Assembly: GCA_016713865.1 (NCBI GenBank)
Contig: JADJOG010000005.1
Span: 62,001 to 126,000, forward strand
Direction of reading: 5' to 3'
From: Flavobacteriales bacterium
GTDB taxonomy: Bacteria > Bacteroidota > Bacteroidia > Flavobacteriales_F > PHOS-HE28
Length of the DNA stretch: 64,000 bases
Of this stretch, positions 39,582 through 47,954 are shown in pieces. Under the pieces are notes generated by a model that saw only the letters and a program-made list of their open reading frames with translations, was not told where the DNA came from and searched no databases. The position numbers and the translations under genes are program-made. Positions within the stretch are counted from its first letter, which is position 1; each line of letters begins with the position of its first letter.

Positions 39582-41810
39582 ATGCCCAAACGCCCTTCCT
39601 CGCGCGATTCCCGCCCAGACCCCTCCACTTCCCGCCTTGCCCAAGACGTGCTGGCCGCCATTCGCCGCTCGGGACATGCGGGAATCACCAGCCAGCAGCT
39701 GACCTTGCAGCTGGGTTTCAAGGACAAGGGCCAGCGCTATCTGCTCTTCGACGCCATTGACGCGCTGCTTGACGAGGGCCGGATCGAGAGCGGCAAGAAG
39801 GGGCGATACACTGCACAGGGGGGCAAGGACAGCGTGGAGGGCCGCATCGACATCATCGCGAGCGGCGCTGGGTACGTGCGCGTGGAGGGCGGCGAGGAGG
39901 ACATCTTCATTCACAACAAGAACGTGGGCGTTGCGCTGCATGGCGATCGCGTGCTGGTGAAGGTGATGAGCAGCCGCGGCTCGCGCGCCGAGGGCAAGAT
40001 CCTGAGCATCCTGGAGCGGCGCCGCACCGAATTCGTAGGCACCATACACAAGCAGCAGGGGCGCCTCATGCTGGTGGCCGATGACCAGCGCGTGCAGCGG
40101 CCCTTCTTCATTCCGCCGCACGAGAGCCTCAATGCACAAGAGGGCGACAAGGCCATCATCGCGCTGGGCGAATGGAAGGACAGCCGCGACATCCCGCGCG
40201 GCAAGGTGACGCGCGTGCTGGGCCGTGCCGGCGAGCACCACGTGGAGATGCACGCCATCCTCGCGGAGTTCGGACTGCCGCTCGATTTCCCCGAGAGCGT
40301 GCAATTGGCCAGTGAGAAGATCAAGAATGGCGTAACGCCGGAAGAGATCGCCAAGCGCCGCGATGTGCGCGCCATCCCAACGCTCACCATCGACCCCGAC
40401 GATGCCAAGGACCTGGATGATGCGCTGAGCGTTCGCCGCTTGGAGAATGGCCATTGGGAAGTGGGCATCCACATCGCCGACGTGAGCCATTATGTGACGC
40501 CTCGCAGCGTGATCGACATGGAGGCAGCGAACCGCGCCACCAGCGTTTACCTCGTTGATCGCGTGGTGCCCATGTTGCCAGAGAGCCTCAGCAACGACCT
40601 CTGCTCGCTCAATCCCAACACCGATAAGCTCAGTTTCAGCGCCATCTTCGAGATGGATGAGCAAGCGCGCATCAGCAACGAATGGTTCGGCCGCACGGTG
40701 ATGCGCTCGCAGCGCCGTTTCGCTTACGCCGAAGCGCAAGCCATCATCGACGGTGGAGAAGGCGACTTCAAGGATGAGGTGCTCACCTTGCACAGGCTCG
40801 CGCAGGTGATGCGCAAAGAGCGGATCGAGAATGGCGCGCTGGAGATCGGCGGCAACGAGGTGAAGTTCAAGCTCGATGAGCAAGGGCGCCCGCTCGGCGT
40901 GTACGAGAAGGTGATGGGTCCAGCGAATTGGCTGATCGAAGAATTCATGCTGCTCGCGAACAAGCGCGTGGCGGCGTGGGTGGGCAAGCAGAAGAAGGGC
41001 GCCCCGGCCTCCGCCGGGGTGACGCGACCTTTTGTATATCGTGTTCACGACTTGCCCGACCCGGAGAAGATCGAGCAGTTGCGCGGATTAGCAAAGAGCT
41101 TCGGGCACAACCTCGTCGTAGCCAAGGGCGAGGACCTACCGCATGCGATCAACCGCCTCTTGCAAGAAGTGCGCGGCAAAGACGAAGAGAACACCATCAA
41201 GCAAGTGGCCATCCGCAGCATGGCGAAGGCGATCTACAGCACCGAGAACATCGGTCACTATGGATTGGCCTTCGAGCACTACACGCACTTCACCTCCCCC
41301 ATCCGCCGCTATCCGGATCTATTGGTGCATCGCGCCATGGCGCACTACCTCGCCGGCGGCAAGCCCCTGGACCGCGAAGCGCTCGATGTGAGCTGCAAGC
41401 ACAGTTCGCGCATGGAGAAACAAGCGGCCGATGCGGAGCGCGCGAGCATCAAGTACAAACAAGCGGAGTATCTGTTGGCGCGCATCGGGCAGGAGTTCGA
41501 GGGCATCATCAGCGGGCTCACGAATTGGGGCATCTATGTGCAGCTGCGAGAGCGCCTTTGCGAGGGCTTGATCCAGATGCGCGAGCTGCCCGGCGACGTG
41601 TTCAAGTTCGATCAGCAACGCTACTTGGTCTCTGGCCACCGCACGGGCCGCAAGTTCCGCTTGGGCGACGAGGTCACTGTTGTAATCAAGGCCGTGGACA
41701 TGGACAAGCGCACGGTCGATTTCGTGCTTGCGGGAGAGGCGCGCGGGCCTGTGACGACGAGCGGGAAATTCGAGCGGAGGCCGGGAAAGAAGAAACCCGG
41801 ACGACGCTGA
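39582..41810 (+). CDS. rnr: Ribonuclease R
   Basis: 742 residues from ATG 39582. The order is a winged helix (RSGHAGITSQQLTLQLGFKD), cold-shock domains (VEGRIDIIASGAGYVRVEGG), the RNB catalytic domain with TIDPDDAKDLDDALSVRRLE carrying the metal-binding aspartates, and a C-terminal S1 domain (FEGIISGLTNWGIYVQLRER), ending in a basic tail (RRPGKKKPGRR). It degrades structured RNA 3' to 5'. Residues encoded around 41000-41030 (KKGAPASAGVTRPFVYRV) contain an insertion of about ten residues made by a palindromic element, absent in typical homologues. It is divergent from prs. Confidence 0.97.
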   Translation: MPKRPSSRDSRPDPSTSRLAQDVLAAIRRSGHAGITSQQLTLQLGFKDKGQRYLLFDAIDALLDEGRIESGKKGRYTAQGGKDSVEGRIDIIASGAGYVRVEGGEEDIFIHNKNVGVALHGDRVLVKVMSSRGSRAEGKILSILERRRTEFVGTIHKQQGRLMLVADDQRVQRPFFIPPHESLNAQEGDKAIIALGEWKDSRDIPRGKVTRVLGRAGEHHVEMHAILAEFGLPLDFPESVQLASEKIKNGVTPEEIAKRRDVRAIPTLTIDPDDAKDLDDALSVRRLENGHWEVGIHIADVSHYVTPRSVIDMEAANRATSVYLVDRVVPMLPESLSNDLCSLNPNTDKLSFSAIFEMDEQARISNEWFGRTVMRSQRRFAYAEAQAIIDGGEGDFKDEVLTLHRLAQVMRKERIENGALEIGGNEVKFKLDEQGRPLGVYEKVMGPANWLIEEFMLLANKRVAAWVGKQKKGAPASAGVTRPFVYRVHDLPDPEKIEQLRGLAKSFGHNLVVAKGEDLPHAINRLLQEVRGKDEENTIKQVAIRSMAKAIYSTENIGHYGLAFEHYTHFTSPIRRYPDLLVHRAMAHYLAGGKPLDREALDVSCKHSSRMEKQAADAERASIKYKQAEYLLARIGQEFEGIISGLTNWGIYVQLRERLCEGLIQMRELPGDVFKFDQQRYLVSGHRTGRKFRLGDEVTVVIKAVDMDKRTVDFVLAGEARGPVTTSGKFERRPGKKKPGRR
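41002..41019. repeat. Palindromic element inserted in frame in rnr
   Basis: CCCCGGC-CTCC-GCCGGGG is a 7-base-pair stem, extended by a G-T wobble and a C-G pair, followed by TGACGCGACC. It translates as GAPASAGVTR between the conserved KQKK and PFVYRVHD segments of RNase R and keeps the frame. It resembles GC-rich dispersed palindromic repeats of bacterial genomes. Confidence 0.6.
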
Positions 41811-41843
41811 TCATCCGGGCTTCGTAGTTGATTATGATGCTCC

Positions 41844-42599
41844 CTACACCAGATTCAATCTCTTCGCCAGGTCATCCTTGTAGCTGCCGCCGATAGGAAT
41901 CACCTTCTTGTCGTTCTCGAGGATGAGGTTGGGCTGCTCAATGGCGGTGATCTTGTCCACGCGCACAATGAAACTGCGGTGAACACGGACGAATTCGCTC
42001 TCGGGCAGCTTCGCCTCGATGTCCTTCATGGTACTGTGAACCGTGTAGCGCGTATTCAGCAGGTTGATGACGACGTAGTCTTTCAACGCCTCCACGAAGT
42101 AGATGTCCTTGGTGTTGAGCTTCACCAGGCGGCTGTTGCTCTTCACGAAGAGGATGTCCTTATTGCTGTCCTTGTTCTCGACAAGCGCGTAGAGCATGTC
42201 GCGCTCGCGCAGCACCTCTGTTTCCTTCTTGTGTTTGTATAGGGCCATCTCGATCGACGTGTGGATGTCGATCTCTTTGAATGGCTTGATGATATAGCCG
42301 TACGGCTGCGTCACCTTCGCCTTGGCCAGGGTGCTCTCATCGGCATAGGCCGTGAGGAAAATGACGGGTATGCTGGCCTCTTTGCGGATGGCCTCGGCCG
42401 CTTCAATGCCGCTCATTTCACCCTTGAGCATGATGTCCATGAGGATGATGTCGGGCATATGCTCTTTGGCCAATGCCACGGCCTGCTCTCCTGTGCTTGC
42501 CGCGCCTACGACATGATAGCCCAGCTTCTTTAGGCTGTGCTGAATGTCCTTGCTCACGATGCTCTCGTCCTCAACGACCAAGACGTTCGTCTGCGCCAT
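41844..42599 (-). CDS. LytTR-family response regulator
   Basis: 251 residues from ATG 42599 (MAQTNVLVVEDESIVSKDIQ). The receiver domain has the phosphoacceptor Asp55 in DIILMDIMLKGE, FLTAYADEST and GYIIKPFKEID (Lys). A helical linker leads to the LytTR DNA-binding domain from about residue 150 (FVKSNSRLVKLNTKDIYFVE, FVRVHRSFIVRVDKI). Receiver domains of this type commonly follow HisKA_2 kinases in Bacteroidota. The start lies 29 bases inside the end of the kinase gene, so the two are translationally coupled and are almost surely a cognate pair. Confidence 0.95.
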   Translation of the reverse strand: MAQTNVLVVEDESIVSKDIQHSLKKLGYHVVGAASTGEQAVALAKEHMPDIILMDIMLKGEMSGIEAAEAIRKEASIPVIFLTAYADESTLAKAKVTQPYGYIIKPFKEIDIHTSIEMALYKHKKETEVLRERDMLYALVENKDSNKDILFVKSNSRLVKLNTKDIYFVEALKDYVVINLLNTRYTVHSTMKDIEAKLPESEFVRVHRSFIVRVDKITAIEQPNLILENDKKVIPIGGSYKDDLAKRLNLV

Positions 42600-45500
42600 G
42601 TGGTTTTCGGTTATCCCGTTCAAAAGTAAGTAAATAGGACAGGCCGCTGCGGTTGTTGCGCTGCATGCTGCCATCCAATTGCGCCGTGAGCATGCCCACG
42701 AGTTCCATGCCCAGGCCTCCGTCGCGCTCCTCATCGAAACCTGCGGGAAGGCCGGGCCCATTGTCTGCCACCGAAATCCGAACAGTGTCTTCTTCGATGC
42801 TCAATGAGACCTCTAGGGCGCCCGCCCGATCACTGGCGAAGGCATGCTTGAGCGCATTGCTGATTATTTCATTAAGGAGCAGCCCACAAGGCATGGCTTG
42901 ATCGATACCGAGGTGGACGGGTTGCAGATCGAGCCTGAGTTGCACGCGCGCTCCGGTGCTGTAGCTGCTCACCAGATCCTGTGTAAGGCCCTCGATGTAA
43001 TCGGCCAGATCAATGCTGCTGAACTGCTTGTTCATGTAAAGCCGCTCATGGATGAGGGCCATGCTGCGCACACGGTCGCGGCTGTGATGCAGCATTTCAC
43101 GCACCGCGGTGTCCAAGCCTTCACGGCGCTCCTGCAACTTCGTGATGCTGCTGATCACCTGCAAGTTGTTCTTCACGCGATGATGAACCTCTTTCAGGAG
43201 GATCTCCTTCTCGATCACGCTTTGCTCCAGTGCGCGCTGCGCCTGCTTCCGATCGGTGATCCCATATGCCAGGCATGCGATTTCATTCACCTCGCCATCT
43301 ACCACGATCGGGTTCAGGAAGTTCTCCACCCAAGCGGGGTCTCCGCGCAGGTCGATGAGCTCGACCTCGAATTGCTGAGGCTTTCCACGCAGGGCGTTTC
43401 CATACTTTATCAGGAGCGGCTTCACATGGGCGGGCGCGAGGCGCTCAGCCATGCGATCCGGGAAGGAGTCGCCCAATTCGAGCTGTATTCCGTGAATCTC
43501 GCGGATGCTCCGCTGGAAGTGCGGGTTGAACCCGGTGAGGCACAGTTCGCGATCGAGGGTCCAGATCATCATATTGGCAGAACTCTCGAAAATCGCCTTG
43601 ATGCGAGCGGCCTGATCGCGAACGGTGTCCTCGGCTTCCTTCTGCTCTGTAATCTCATGGCCTATTCCGAAAACCTCGACGACCCGCCCGTCCGTCACCA
43701 CCGGACTAAGGAACACCTCGTTGCATACGCGCCTGCCTTCGGTATCGAAGCGGTCGGTCTCAAATCGATTGGCCCGCCCCCCAAAGGCCTCGCGATAGCG
43801 TTCCTCCCAAAGCGCATGATACTCGTCGCTGGCGAATCGCTGGCGCGGCTTGTTAGGGTCACGGTTCAGCTGCGGGCGTACACCATAGAGCCTGTGAATC
43901 ATGTCACTATAGCCCTGATTGAACGATGTGATCCGGATCCCTTCATCGACGGTCCAAAACATGTGCTCACTGCTCTCGAACAGCGCTTTCCATTTAGCCT
44001 CATGCTCGTCCAGCTGTTTCCGAGCTTCCAGCGCACCTGAGATGTCCCGGAAAATGCATCGCGCCGCAACCGGCACACCATCTTCGCGACGTACGCTGAT
44101 GCTCCCCTCCACGGTGATCGGCTGCCCATCCTTCGCACGCATCACGGTCCTAATCACGCCCAATCGTTCGCCGCGCATGGTCGACTCGAGGTGGTTGCGC
44201 CAAGCATCGGCATGCGGTGGGTGTATGATCTCTCCAATGGCCATGGTCGAGACCTCTTGCTTCGAGTAGCCCAGCGTGCGCCTCCACGCTTCGTTCACAT
44301 ATTCCAACCTGCCGTCTGGGCTTATGCTCTGAATCAGGTCCGTCGCGCTCTCGATGAGGTCGCGATAGCGCTCCTCACTTGCTTTGAGCGCTTCTTGGTC
44401 CTTCATCATACGGGTGATGTCGCGAGAGACGCCCATGACCCCAATGACGCGGCCTTCCTCGTCGTACAGCTTTGATGCTGAAAGGAACGAGGTGAATACG
44501 TTCCCGTATTTGTCCCGATTGCGGATTTCTCCTGCATACACACCGTGCCGCTCCAGCTCTGCCTGCACGCGATTGTATTCCTCCGGGTCCGCGTATAGCA
44601 GTCTCGTATCCAATCCCCAAACCTCATCGGCCTCATAGGCGAACCGCATGCAGGCTGCCGGATTATATTCCGTGATACGTCCATGTTGATCCGCCGCCAT
44701 GATCATATCCAAGGAACTATCAATCAGGCTGCGCGCGAAGCGCTTCGATTGCCGCAGCTCCTCCTGGGTGCGCCGATGCATCTCGATCTCCTCACGGAGC
44801 ACCTGATTCACCTCTTGCGCGATCCGGAGTTGAACCCGATCGCGCAAGACCCGGTCACGCGTGGCGTTGTCCTGCAGGGCAATCTGTGCCGCAGGGCGTC
44901 CGCCATGAAGAGTTGGACCGCAGAAAACCAATAGCTCCGTATCGCCTAGGGTGGTTATCGATTCGCGATCGTTTCCAACCAGCGCTTCCTTGATCATGCT
45001 GCGAATCGCTTCCCTGTCTTGCTGTGGGAACAGCGAGTCGATGGGCCGCCCTCCGATGTCAGAGCCGACGAAAGCGATGGCAGCAGGATTCGCGTATTGC
45101 ACAACGCCATCCTGTACAACGATCAGCCCGTCGCGCATGCGTTCAACCAGGCCACGGAAGCCCGCCATCATGGTGCGTTGTTCCGCCTCCGCTTGTTTCA
45201 GCGAAGTGATGTCCATGAACATCCCCAACACCGTGGGCTCACTACCGGTGGTGTCGAAGAAGACATTCTCCTGCACGATCACCTCCTTGCCGCTCTTGTG
45301 CTTCAGTCGTATCTCGTAATTCAGCAAGCGACCATCGCGCCGAAGCTCTTCGAGGTAGCTCTTCCGATCCTCCGAACTGAAATAAAGCTCACTGGCGTTG
45401 CATGCAAGAAGCTCGGCTTTTCCCGAGTAGCCCAGCACATGGGCCATGGTGTCATTGCATTCGATGAACCGCCCGTCGAGTGTCGTCCTGAAAATTCCCG

Positions 45501-45603
45501 CGAGATTCCCCTCGAGCAATTGATCATAGCGCCGGCGCAACTCCACCAAGAGTCCGGTGGTTCCAGCGCCTGGGCTTGATGTCTGATCGCGTTTCTGGCT
45601 CAC
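42571..45603 (-). CDS. Cytoplasmic multi-PAS sensor histidine kinase (HisKA_2)
   Basis: 1010 residues without any transmembrane helix. About six PAS domains occupy residues 25-790, for example GIFRTTLDGRFIECNDTMAH, DMIMAADQHGRITEYNPAAC and LIQSISPDGRLEYVNEAWRR. The dimerisation segment is LLKEVHHRVKNNLQVISS with His807 as the likely phosphorylation site, in the HisKA_2/HWE-like class. The ATPase has LLNEIISNALKHAFASD and ISVADNGPGLPAGF. It should sense a cytoplasmic signal, perhaps redox or small ligands. It overlaps the MORN gene by 4 bases and the regulator gene by 29. Confidence 0.95.
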   Translation of the reverse strand: MSQKRDQTSSPGAGTTGLLVELRRRYDQLLEGNLAGIFRTTLDGRFIECNDTMAHVLGYSGKAELLACNASELYFSSEDRKSYLEELRRDGRLLNYEIRLKHKSGKEVIVQENVFFDTTGSEPTVLGMFMDITSLKQAEAEQRTMMAGFRGLVERMRDGLIVVQDGVVQYANPAAIAFVGSDIGGRPIDSLFPQQDREAIRSMIKEALVGNDRESITTLGDTELLVFCGPTLHGGRPAAQIALQDNATRDRVLRDRVQLRIAQEVNQVLREEIEMHRRTQEELRQSKRFARSLIDSSLDMIMAADQHGRITEYNPAACMRFAYEADEVWGLDTRLLYADPEEYNRVQAELERHGVYAGEIRNRDKYGNVFTSFLSASKLYDEEGRVIGVMGVSRDITRMMKDQEALKASEERYRDLIESATDLIQSISPDGRLEYVNEAWRRTLGYSKQEVSTMAIGEIIHPPHADAWRNHLESTMRGERLGVIRTVMRAKDGQPITVEGSISVRREDGVPVAARCIFRDISGALEARKQLDEHEAKWKALFESSEHMFWTVDEGIRITSFNQGYSDMIHRLYGVRPQLNRDPNKPRQRFASDEYHALWEERYREAFGGRANRFETDRFDTEGRRVCNEVFLSPVVTDGRVVEVFGIGHEITEQKEAEDTVRDQAARIKAIFESSANMMIWTLDRELCLTGFNPHFQRSIREIHGIQLELGDSFPDRMAERLAPAHVKPLLIKYGNALRGKPQQFEVELIDLRGDPAWVENFLNPIVVDGEVNEIACLAYGITDRKQAQRALEQSVIEKEILLKEVHHRVKNNLQVISSITKLQERREGLDTAVREMLHHSRDRVRSMALIHERLYMNKQFSSIDLADYIEGLTQDLVSSYSTGARVQLRLDLQPVHLGIDQAMPCGLLLNEIISNALKHAFASDRAGALEVSLSIEEDTVRISVADNGPGLPAGFDEERDGGLGMELVGMLTAQLDGSMQRNNRSGLSYLLTFERDNRKPHGADERLGR

Positions 45604-47126
45604 GGCTGATCCTCTCCTGACTGATAGGGTGGCGGAACCCGCGTGCCATCGATTCGCATCTCTATCCCGTCGCGATAACGAACCACCAAGGTGATCAAGC
45701 CATCTTCATTGAAATAGGTGTGATCGCCTTGAGCCAAACCTCCACTATACCGGCCCTCCAACTTCATGCGCCCATTGGGCCAGTACCAACGGTGCTTGCC
45801 ATCCGGCTCTCCATTCTGAAAAGAACCGGTGAAATACTTCTTACCATCACCATAGGCGTACACCCATGGTCCATCCTTCAAGCCGTCCTTGTATGTGCCC
45901 TCTTCCCGGTGATCGCCAACCTCATACACCCATTTGCCATCACGCCTGCCATCGATGTACTCGCCTTGGGTGATCACCTTGCCCTCCTCATCGTATTCCG
46001 TCGAAGCACCATCTTCCTTACCGCGCCTGTAGTTCTCTTCCCGGTGCATAGCTCCGCTTTCGTAAAACCAGGTCCACTTCCCCTGCGGTAATCCTGCTTG
46101 GTGCTTCCCTTTCTGTTCAACCTTGCCGCTACGGTGGTAATAGGTCCAATCACCTTCCTTCTTGCCCTCCACGTAATTGCCTTCCGCTCTCTTCTCACCA
46201 GTGGCGAAGTACTCCACCCAAGGGCCTTCCATTACACCGAGGTTGTTCACCAGGCCTGCACTGATCAATTGATCCCCCATGAAGATCCTGGCACCCGTGG
46301 TGTTGCCTTTCAAATCGAACTCCCGGAATAGCCCTTCGCGCTTGCCTGATTTCGAATAGCTGCCGATGCTCGCCACTTTGCCATTGTTGTGGAAGGTGCG
46401 CTTGATCTCTACTGTGAGTTTCTCCGCGGCATCGGCATCAATCTCACCAACATCGAATTTCTGCATCCCCTTCAGCCCCCCTTGCGCATCGTACTCCTTG
46501 AATATGCCATGGCGCTTATCGTCCACAAAGTTCCCTTCCCAACGCACTTTGCCATCCGGATAGAATTCCTTCCATGGGCCTTGTCTAAGACCCGCTCGGT
46601 CCAGTCGATTGATATCCTCTCGACGCCTCAGCATGCCCGCACCAAAATGCAGGATGGCCACGATGCGCCCATCCTCCGCGTATTCAATCCCGCGTCCATC
46701 CTCCTTCCCTTGCCTGAATGGAATCTCTTTGTGCCTGGTTCCGTTGGCTCTGTTGTATGCAGCCATTCCATCGCGCAGATCGTCTTGGAAAGGCTCCATG
46801 CTGATCACGATGCCCGAGGTGTCGTACCGCGTCATGGCCCCTTGCTTCTTGTTCTCCCTATAGTTGATCACCGTTTCTAATCGGCCTCGTGCATCAAAGA
46901 ACCGCCAAGCGCTATCGAGAAGGCCATTCTTTCGGAAGCCCTCGGAGCGCAACAAACCGTTCTCATGATAGCTCTTCCAGTTTCCCTCAGGCTTTCCATT
47001 CACCACCATTCCTTCGCTGCTCAGCAGCCCATTCGGATGGAAGTATCGGGCTAAGCTATCCTGTGCCAATGCACCGCGCATGAACAAGCCAACAACGATT
47101 AGAAGAGCGAACCGCATTGTATTCAA
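45600..47126 (-). CDS. Exported MORN/YwqK-type repeat protein
   Basis: 508 residues with an N-terminal signal (MRFALLIVVGLFMRGALAQD). The rest is a chain of about 18 MORN-type units: RYFHPNGLLSSEGMVVNGKP, GNWKSYHENGLLRSEGFRKN, GPWKEFYPDGKVRWEGNFVD and GKWTWFYESGAMHREENYRR. The same repeat is found in YwqK antitoxin-like proteins, but no toxin gene is seen. It is the first gene of a unit with the histidine kinase and LytTR regulator. A sensory or binding role outside the cytoplasm would be a guess. Confidence 0.9.
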   Translation of the reverse strand: MNTMRFALLIVVGLFMRGALAQDSLARYFHPNGLLSSEGMVVNGKPEGNWKSYHENGLLRSEGFRKNGLLDSAWRFFDARGRLETVINYRENKKQGAMTRYDTSGIVISMEPFQDDLRDGMAAYNRANGTRHKEIPFRQGKEDGRGIEYAEDGRIVAILHFGAGMLRRREDINRLDRAGLRQGPWKEFYPDGKVRWEGNFVDDKRHGIFKEYDAQGGLKGMQKFDVGEIDADAAEKLTVEIKRTFHNNGKVASIGSYSKSGKREGLFREFDLKGNTTGARIFMGDQLISAGLVNNLGVMEGPWVEYFATGEKRAEGNYVEGKKEGDWTYYHRSGKVEQKGKHQAGLPQGKWTWFYESGAMHREENYRRGKEDGASTEYDEEGKVITQGEYIDGRRDGKWVYEVGDHREEGTYKDGLKDGPWVYAYGDGKKYFTGSFQNGEPDGKHRWYWPNGRMKLEGRYSGGLAQGDHTYFNEDGLITLVVRYRDGIEMRIDGTRVPPPYQSGEDQP

Positions 47127-47516
47127 TCTTCTTTAAAGGATTGATGATATAGTAAGAGCTGTTGGATCGGTTGATGCTTAATCTGGTTGGTGCTTGCTCG
47201 AACCAGTTATCAAAAGTAATTCACCATACACCAACCGCTATCGCGGAGTCGAGAATAGGAATGCTTCTGATAGCCAATGATTCCTGATTCTGATTGAACA
47301 TTGTGGAAAACCAAAGGGAGTGCGAGTCGTTTGCAAACGGGCATTCGCTGACTCGGTCGGAATAGTGGGCATCTTGTTCGAAATCGCGGAGAAATTAGGC
47401 TTGTTCGGCTTCGGTTCCCGATGGACTGTTGAAAACCCCGATGCCACAAGCTTTTGTCAACCAGGTCTGGCAACAATGAACTGGTGGGCTGTTGAAAGCC
47501 CGGTATCTTGCGCCTC
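47127..47516. other. 390-base AT-richer intergenic region
   Basis: No supported gene. It is clearly lower in GC than the flanking coding sequence. It contains three direct copies of TGTKGAAARCC (TGTGGAAAACC at 47302-47312, TGTTGAAAACC at 47427-47437, TGTTGAAAGCC at 47490-47500). Weak resemblance to a DnaA-box-type element is noted but not claimed. The starts of two divergent units (MORN gene and rpiB) also require promoters here. Confidence 0.5.
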
Positions 47517-47954
47517 ATGACAAGCCGTATCGCCATTGGTTCGGATCATGCAGGATTCACGCTCAAGGGGTTAATCAAAGGACGACTGCTGGCCTTAGGC
47601 CATTCTGTTCAGGATCTCGGTACGCACTCAAGTGATAGCATTGACTATCCTGTTCCGGCGCATGCTGTGGCGGGCATGGTGGAACGAGGCGAGGCGGAAT
47701 GTGGCATCTTGATCTGCGGAAGTGGAAATGGTGTGAGCATTGCGGCAAATAAGCACGTTGGGATTCGATCAGCCTTGGCGTGGAACCCGGAGATAGCGGC
47801 TTTAGGGAAGCAACATAACAATGCGAACGTTCTGGCGATACCTGCACGGTTCGTCTCAGTCGAAGAAGCGTTCGCGATAGTGGATGCTTATCTAGGTGCT
47901 CGCTTCGAAGGAGGAAGGCACCAGGTAAGAGTTGACAAAATCGAAGGCGCATGA
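47517..47954 (+). CDS. rpiB: Ribose-5-phosphate isomerase B
   Basis: 145 residues from ATG 47517 (MTSRIAIGSDHAGFTLKGLI). DYPVPAHAVAGMVERGEAEC, GILICGSGNGVSIAANKHVG and HNNANVLAIPARFVSVEEAF match RpiB/LacAB, including the catalytic cysteine in CGSGNG. It interconverts ribose-5-phosphate and ribulose-5-phosphate. The stop overlaps the next start by 4 bases. Confidence 0.96.
   Translation: MTSRIAIGSDHAGFTLKGLIKGRLLALGHSVQDLGTHSSDSIDYPVPAHAVAGMVERGEAECGILICGSGNGVSIAANKHVGIRSALAWNPEIAALGKQHNNANVLAIPARFVSVEEAFAIVDAYLGARFEGGRHQVRVDKIEGA

Noticed and set aside
39570..41048. Long open frame on the minus strand opposite rnr
   Set aside because: Rich in His, Ala, Leu and Val as expected from the complement of GC-rich coding sequence; rnr accounts for the region.
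41796..41819. CCCGGA/TCCGGG pair as a terminator between rnr and the LytTR gene
   Set aside because: Only six pairs, overlaps the rnr stop codon and has no T-run, so support is too weak.
42844..44040. Long open frame opposite the histidine kinase
   Set aside because: No domain signature and an antisense composition; the kinase is well supported on the other strand.
47210..47536. Possible small minus-strand gene in the 47.1-47.5 kb gap
   Set aside because: The 108-residue frame has no recognisable motif, low hydrophobic pattern and overlaps the start of rpiB.
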